This document shows, one piece after another, positions 59,365-64,000 of a stretch of DNA of 64,000 bases (position 1 is the first letter of the stretch; every line of letters begins with the position of its first letter). Made by a program: the position numbers and the translations under genes. The notes under the pieces were generated by a model. The model saw only the letters and a list, made by a program, of their open reading frames with translations, was not told the origin of the DNA and did no database searches. Origin of the DNA: DATDCV01 sp036524155. GTDB lineage: Bacteria > Verrucomicrobiota > Verrucomicrobiia > Limisphaerales > UBA8199. The stretch is from NCBI GenBank assembly GCA_036524155.1, contig DATDCV010000404.1, positions 1-64,000 of the forward strand, given 5' to 3'.

Positions 59365-62300
59365 ATGAATACTTCACGATGTATTCCACGGGGCGGCGTC
59401 AGGAGCCTCATCAGCGCCGTCGCAGCCTGCTGGTTAATCGCGGCTGGAACAGCCGAAGCTCAATGGTCCGAGAACTTTGACGGCTACGCTGCCGGCAGCC
59501 AAATGCACGGGCAGGGCGGCTGGGCAGGGTGGGACAATGCCCCGGCAGCAGGCGCGTTGGTTTCGTCCGCACAAGCCTACAGCGCGCCGAACTCCGTGGC
59601 GATCACGGGTGGGTCCGACCTCGTGCATCAGTATTCGGGCTATACCTCGGGCGTGTGGGTCTACCGGGCACGGCAATATATACCGAGTTCGCTGACTGCG
59701 GGTTCCACTTATTTCATCCTGTTGAATCGCTATGCCCCCAGCGGCGCGAATAATAGCTGGTCGATACAAACCGTATTCGACCTGGCCGCCAACACGTTCC
59801 ATGACGAGAACGGTACGAGCAGCACTAATGCGATCGTGCGAAATACCTGGGTCGAACTCGCGTATGAGATCGATCTCACTCATAACACCGTCAAATGTTT
59901 CTATAACAACGTTTTGTTCGCCACCCACGCGTGGCAGAGTGGCGGCGTCAATGCAATCGGCGCGGTGGATCTCTATGCAAACAACGTGGGTCCGGTCTAC
60001 TACGACAACCTCAGCCTGAAGCCCGCGACAGTTGTGGTCAACACAGCCGACAACAGCGATTTTAGTGCCGGCAAGACGAACCTCTATTACGCGATAACAA
60101 ATTGCGAAAGCGGCGACACGATTGCGTTCAACATCCCGGGTCCGGGCCCGCATTTTCTGCAAGTTCCCGCGGGCGGCCTCCCGCTCATCTACAAAAAGCA
60201 CAACCTGACCATCGATGGCTATACCCAGCCGGGCGCCACGCCGAACAGTAATCCGATTACGGCGGCGAATAACGCGGTGTTGAAGATCGTAATCGATGGG
60301 CGGAACGGCAATGGCCGAAACATGGACGCGAGCACATACGACGGAACGCTGGCGGCCAGCGATCCGCCGATCAACAACACTTCCATGTCGCTCGAGCGAA
60401 CCGGCTACGGTAGCACCGAGTGGGGGCTGTTGGGCATATACCGGTCCAGGAACGTGACGGTCAAGGGTCTGGCATTCCTCGGGGACGACCTGACCACCGC
60501 CAATAGCGTTTACTGCATTGCCTTCGAGCACGACTACGGGCTGAACACGGCAGTGCTTGACCCGCTGGCCTATGATGACGGCAGCGACCGGAACGGGCAC
60601 GTTGCCGGATGCTGGTTTGGGGTTAACCCCACCAACCAAACCGCTGACGGGGTGGTGAAGACCGCCTCGGGCATCGCCTTCTTCCGCCATCGTGACGTCG
60701 GCACGGGGGGCACGCGGCCGGAGCTTCCCAATGAAGGTCTGGTCGTCGGTGTGGCTCCTGGCTCAACTAATCCGCGATCCCAATTCAACGTTTTCGCTGG
60801 AGTTGGCTATTCGCTGGCCGGCGAGGCTATCCGTACTCGCGTGTCGGGCAACTTCTTCGGTGTGTTGCCAGATGGCGTCACCCCGTATGACCTTAGCTTG
60901 CGGAATCCGACGTTTTTCGCTGATGTCGGGTGCCTTTTTGAAATTGGCCGTTATAGCGACACCCAGCCGATAATCATCGGGACGGACGGGGACGGGGTAA
61001 ACGATGCGGATGAGGGTAACCTTCTTGGCCCGGTTGGCGACGCTGCCGGCAACACGGCGATTTCGTTATATGGCACCAGCAACAAGCCGTACATCATCGC
61101 CGGCAACACGTTCGGCATCGGTGTTGACGGCACCCGCTGGACCAACGCTGCCTATTTTGTCTCCAGCATCGGCATCAACGGAGGCACTCATGTCCAAATC
61201 GGCTCCGATTTTGACGGCGTTAGCGATGCGCTGGAAGCAAATCGGATCTACAACAACTGGCCCATCACGTTGTACCCGCTTCCGCCGTTGGGGAACATCC
61301 CCTTCATCAGGGTTGACTCCTCTCCCGCGCCCACCGCGGACGCGTGGATATCAGTTCGCGGCAACGTGATGGTTAACAACGGACTCGCGCCCTATCCTTG
61401 GGCCGATGGCTCAGGTACGCGTGTCGCAGCCTTTGTGGCCTATTCGGCCCCTTACCTGGACACCACAGTTACTTTTCCGGCCATCGCCCCGCTGCCGACG
61501 TTGGATGCGACGAATAGCATCTTTCCGAGGTTGAAGGGCACCTTCCCGGTTGGAATCGCTCCTTACACCAACGTCACGATCGATGTCTACCAACTCGATC
61601 CGGAAGGCTGGGCCAATGGGAAATCCATCGCCGGGGCGGGAAGTTGGTTCGCCGAAGGGTTTACCGACTCGTTCTCGTTCACTAATGGTTTCCCCCAGGG
61701 CGCGAAGTACCTGGGTTCATACCCGGTGTCCAACACCGGCAGTTTTGATGTGGATGTTACGGGAAAGGATCTGGGACCCGGTTTCGTGACCGTCGCCGCC
61801 AATTACTCCGCCGATCGCGTGGGAACACATCGCGGCCGGACCTTTACCGGCAATTTCGCGAATCCGATCGCCATCATTCCCGCAGGAGCCTCATCGGTGG
61901 GGCTGGCGCAAATCGTCCCGGATGTGGCGGTTTGGTACAACACCGCCGGGTACGTAACTAACGGACCGGTGAATCCCGCCGCGCAACTCGGCGATAATGG
62001 CAATTGGGAGCCGTATACGAGCGTTTCGGGTGACAGCACGTTTTTGGTGGCTTTTGGGACATTTGCGACGGACGCAGTGAATCAAAACTTTATTGTAGTG
62101 AAGCAGCCGGCCACTGGGGGAGCGGCAAAAATCGGGTACGAATTCTTCGATGACTCCGGCACGCCATTTACAGGGACGATTAATCTCTCCCGGGTTAATG
62201 GCAATCCGCCCCGCGTGGCTGCGGACAAGCGCTACGGCGCGGCCATATTCATCACCGCCGCTGAAACCTCTATCGGCCAGCTTGCCCCATTCCAGACGGT

Positions 62301-63558
62301 TAGCCGTTGGAGTGCCAGCAACCCGATGTACTCGAGCACCAATCGTTACGTGACCGAACAGTTGTTCACGCTGAATCCCCTCACTCTGGCGCAGACTCCT
62401 GTCACCAACGCCTGGGATTACGTTTATGGCCCCTACCCCGCCACCGCCTTCGGGGCGGGCGCTGACGCCACCCAGAACGCCCGAACCGGTGGTCGTCCCG
62501 AGTTCCTCGACAATGGCAACATCGTTATTATGATTGACGATAAGACCGCCTTTCTTCCTGGCAGTGATGGTGAAGGCACCACCTTCGCGATCATCAAACC
62601 TGACGGCACTATCGTGAAGGGGCCGACTCTGGTCGACATCAACGATATCTGGGACAACATGGCTGCCTACCGGGGCGGTTTTGCCATTCGCGTTCACAAC
62701 TTGCTGTATTTCTTTGACAACGACGGCAACGTCCGATCCAGCATCGATATCAATGCCAGCAGCGGTCTGAGCTTCGGCACCGGCCGCGGTGATGCTTCTC
62801 GCATCGGCTCCGATATCCGCAGCCATTATGTTTACCTCGCCGGGCAGTCCCCGGAAGGGGGGCAAAAGCCATACCCGGTGTTTGTTGCGATCTGGGATGC
62901 TCGCACCGGCAACTTCGTGACCCAGGCCGCTGTGTGCGATGTTGACACGGTCGCCGGCGCCCTGACCGACCGCGTCTCCGTCGGCGTGGATGCTCTCGAT
63001 CGCTTCTGCGTCGCTTTTAGTTATCAGCCCACGGCCAACTTCGCCAAACGCCAGGTCGCGGCGCGCGTGATGGCCTTCGACGGGGCGAATATCTCTTATC
63101 TCACGCCCACATTCTTCCCGTTCGTGAACCATGAGAGCAACCCGAACAATGTTCTAGGAATTGAAACCTACCACCCGAACGTGTCCATGACGCCGCGGCA
63201 AATCCTGATCGCCGCCAAAGGCACGTTTAACGGCGCCAATAACCCCGCACTGGGTCCGGATACCGTCGGCAGCGAAACCAAGCTCTACACCGTCCTCAGC
63301 CACCCCGCCCCCGTGGCGCCGGTGCAGCCTACGATGACGGTCACCCGGTCAGGCAACAACGCCATCGTCTCCTGGCAAGCCGATGCGGGCCTGTTCGTCC
63401 TGCAAGCCACGCCAACCTTGTCGCCGGCGGCGTGGACCGACGTGGCTCCGCAACCGCCGATTGTGCGGGTCGGCTCGGGTGATGCGAATGATAAGTATCA
63501 AATGACCGTGCCGATCGGGTCGGGCAACGTCTTCGGACGTTTGGTGCGCCGGTGGTAG
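59365..63558 (+). CDS. Large secreted beta-helix protein with LamG-like start
   Basis: A 1397-residue secreted protein with a signal peptide (about 1-33, ending TAEAQ). Residues about 35-220 form a LamG-like jelly roll (WSENFDGYAAGSQM, NTWVELAYEIDLTHN). Residues about 225-690 hold the right-handed beta-helix style of SILLSNNTFGI-type rungs, with TDGDGVNDADEGNLLG and SDFDGVSDALEANRI calcium motifs. Residues about 850-1300 include a six-bladed-propeller-like region (FLDNGNIVIMIDD, DNDGNVRSSIDINASS). The end FGRLVRRW is the common verrucomicrobial terminus. Function is unknown; surface adhesion or polysaccharide binding is plausible. Its transcript ends at the hairpin at 63611. Confidence 0.7.
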   Translation: MNTSRCIPRGGVRSLISAVAACWLIAAGTAEAQWSENFDGYAAGSQMHGQGGWAGWDNAPAAGALVSSAQAYSAPNSVAITGGSDLVHQYSGYTSGVWVYRARQYIPSSLTAGSTYFILLNRYAPSGANNSWSIQTVFDLAANTFHDENGTSSTNAIVRNTWVELAYEIDLTHNTVKCFYNNVLFATHAWQSGGVNAIGAVDLYANNVGPVYYDNLSLKPATVVVNTADNSDFSAGKTNLYYAITNCESGDTIAFNIPGPGPHFLQVPAGGLPLIYKKHNLTIDGYTQPGATPNSNPITAANNAVLKIVIDGRNGNGRNMDASTYDGTLAASDPPINNTSMSLERTGYGSTEWGLLGIYRSRNVTVKGLAFLGDDLTTANSVYCIAFEHDYGLNTAVLDPLAYDDGSDRNGHVAGCWFGVNPTNQTADGVVKTASGIAFFRHRDVGTGGTRPELPNEGLVVGVAPGSTNPRSQFNVFAGVGYSLAGEAIRTRVSGNFFGVLPDGVTPYDLSLRNPTFFADVGCLFEIGRYSDTQPIIIGTDGDGVNDADEGNLLGPVGDAAGNTAISLYGTSNKPYIIAGNTFGIGVDGTRWTNAAYFVSSIGINGGTHVQIGSDFDGVSDALEANRIYNNWPITLYPLPPLGNIPFIRVDSSPAPTADAWISVRGNVMVNNGLAPYPWADGSGTRVAAFVAYSAPYLDTTVTFPAIAPLPTLDATNSIFPRLKGTFPVGIAPYTNVTIDVYQLDPEGWANGKSIAGAGSWFAEGFTDSFSFTNGFPQGAKYLGSYPVSNTGSFDVDVTGKDLGPGFVTVAANYSADRVGTHRGRTFTGNFANPIAIIPAGASSVGLAQIVPDVAVWYNTAGYVTNGPVNPAAQLGDNGNWEPYTSVSGDSTFLVAFGTFATDAVNQNFIVVKQPATGGAAKIGYEFFDDSGTPFTGTINLSRVNGNPPRVAADKRYGAAIFITAAETSIGQLAPFQTVSRWSASNPMYSSTNRYVTEQLFTLNPLTLAQTPVTNAWDYVYGPYPATAFGAGADATQNARTGGRPEFLDNGNIVIMIDDKTAFLPGSDGEGTTFAIIKPDGTIVKGPTLVDINDIWDNMAAYRGGFAIRVHNLLYFFDNDGNVRSSIDINASSGLSFGTGRGDASRIGSDIRSHYVYLAGQSPEGGQKPYPVFVAIWDARTGNFVTQAAVCDVDTVAGALTDRVSVGVDALDRFCVAFSYQPTANFAKRQVAARVMAFDGANISYLTPTFFPFVNHESNPNNVLGIETYHPNVSMTPRQILIAAKGTFNGANNPALGPDTVGSETKLYTVLSHPAPVAPVQPTMTVTRSGNNAIVSWQADAGLFVLQATPTLSPAAWTDVAPQPPIVRVGSGDANDKYQMTVPIGSGNVFGRLVRRW

Positions 63559-63610
63559 CGACCACGGCGCGTTGAGGGGTGGTTGAGCCCCGACGACCCG
63601 AGAATGTTAA

Positions 63611-63648
63611 AACAAGGAGCTGCCGGTGAACAGCGGCAGCTCCTTGTT
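63611..63648 (+). terminator. Strong hairpin terminator after the beta-helix gene
   Basis: AACAAGGAGCTGCCG pairs perfectly with CGGCAGCTCCTTGTT (15 bp, 8-base loop), then GTTC. It lies 52 bases after the stop. Confidence 0.85.
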
Positions 63649-63690
63649 GTTCAGGAACGCAGTGCAAAAACTATGCGTGGCGGCCTTTGA

Positions 63691-64000
63691 CAAAACCGAG
63701 CCGAAGACGGTGACTCTTATTCCCACAACCGGAATGGCCCCTGGTTCACCTACGGCGAAACGACTATGAGCCTCAGACCGCCACCTTCCATGCTGTGGGT
63801 GCTGGTGGATGAGAACATCTATAACATCAACGACGCTTCCATGGTGGGCAACAAACCTTACGATTGTCCCGGCAGCTTTCACAACGGCGCCTGCGGCGTC
63901 GCTTTCGCCGATGGACACTCCGAAATCCACAAGTGGCGAGACCAACGCACCGTCGATTGGCGCGGCGCGATCCATTATACCCCCTTGAATCCGGATGTAA
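63691..64000 (+). pseudogene. C-terminal part of a second H-x9-DG prepilin-like protein, 5'-truncated
   Basis: The frame after TGA 63688-63690 reads NRAEDGDSYSHNRNGPWFTYG, then PSMLWVLVDENIYNINDAS and GSFHNGACGVAFADGHSEIHKW, where His is followed by nine residues and DG. This is the C-terminal half of an H-x9-DG protein such as that at 6231-7073. No prepilin leader, and no start codon before 63766, lies upstream, so the gene is 5'-truncated here, or the N-terminal half is in another frame. It runs off the window. A downstream start at ATG 63766 could make a short protein. Confidence 0.6.

Noticed and set aside
1..64000. CRISPR array or defence system
   Set aside because: No regularly spaced direct repeats, cas-like genes, or toxin-antitoxin pair were seen.

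Overview
The window looks like chromosomal DNA of a Verrucomicrobiota bacterium, probably Pedosphaera/Limisphaera-like (inference). The reasons are: GC-rich coding sequence; a prepilin-like protein with the N-terminal methylation motif and an H-x9-DG C-terminus; a PQQ-type propeller protein opening NWPNWRGP; DUF1080, DUF6807 and DUF362 proteins; the futalosine enzyme MqnC; many secreted hydrolases; and intergenic palindromic repeats. I found no rRNA, tRNA, CRISPR array or intact insertion sequence.

Layout. 1-6 kb: a DUF362 protein, a TPR lipoprotein and a DUF3516-type RNA helicase. 6-16 kb: envelope and secretion-flavoured genes. These are a prepilin-like protein, two small membrane proteins (one resembling the membrane part of GspF), a secreted HEXXH protein with an STN-like tail, a membrane protein with three copies of a C-x2-C-x27-H-x3-H module, a three-repeat secreted protein and a LamG-S41 protease. 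16-33 kb: carbohydrate and ester breakdown. It holds a DUF5060/GH5-like hydrolase, an M64 peptidase with its small partner, an esterase, an O-methyltransferase, a GH-A clan hydrolase coupled to a PQQ-like propeller, a GH127 enzyme, an amidohydrolase and a ceramidase-sialidase fusion. 33-41 kb: a 31-codon membrane peptide gene with a terminator, an MMPL/RND exporter, and a tight TRAP transporter-UspA operon. 40.5-47 kb: three tandem GH36 alpha-galactosidase paralogues, divergent from the TRAP operon. 47-64 kb: a CDF transporter, a protein with a GspG-like end beside a zinc-ribbon membrane protein, an SGNH-DUF1080 fusion, mqnC, a nucleotide-sugar dehydrogenase, a DUF6807 protein, a BNR-4 propeller, a 1397-residue beta-helix protein and a fragment of a second H-x9-DG protein.

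How it may work together (inference). Secreted GH127, GH36, GH-A, esterase, sialidase-like and BNR-4 proteins suggest extracellular attack on decorated galactose- and arabinose-containing glycans. The TRAP system could import a released acid under UspA control. No SusC/SusD pair, sulfatase or local regulator was seen, so this is not a Bacteroidetes-type PUL.

The gaps carry a layered family of palindromic elements. Three copies belong to one ~114-bp family, one of them split by a second ~106-bp element with a 5-bp target duplication. Several elements share 17-nt palindromic units. One palindrome lies inside the coding start of the GH-A hydrolase, and an arm of a tandem-repeat hairpin supplies the stop codon of the nucleotide-sugar dehydrogenase. 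The most novel protein feature is the triplicated Cys/His module at 9280-11406.
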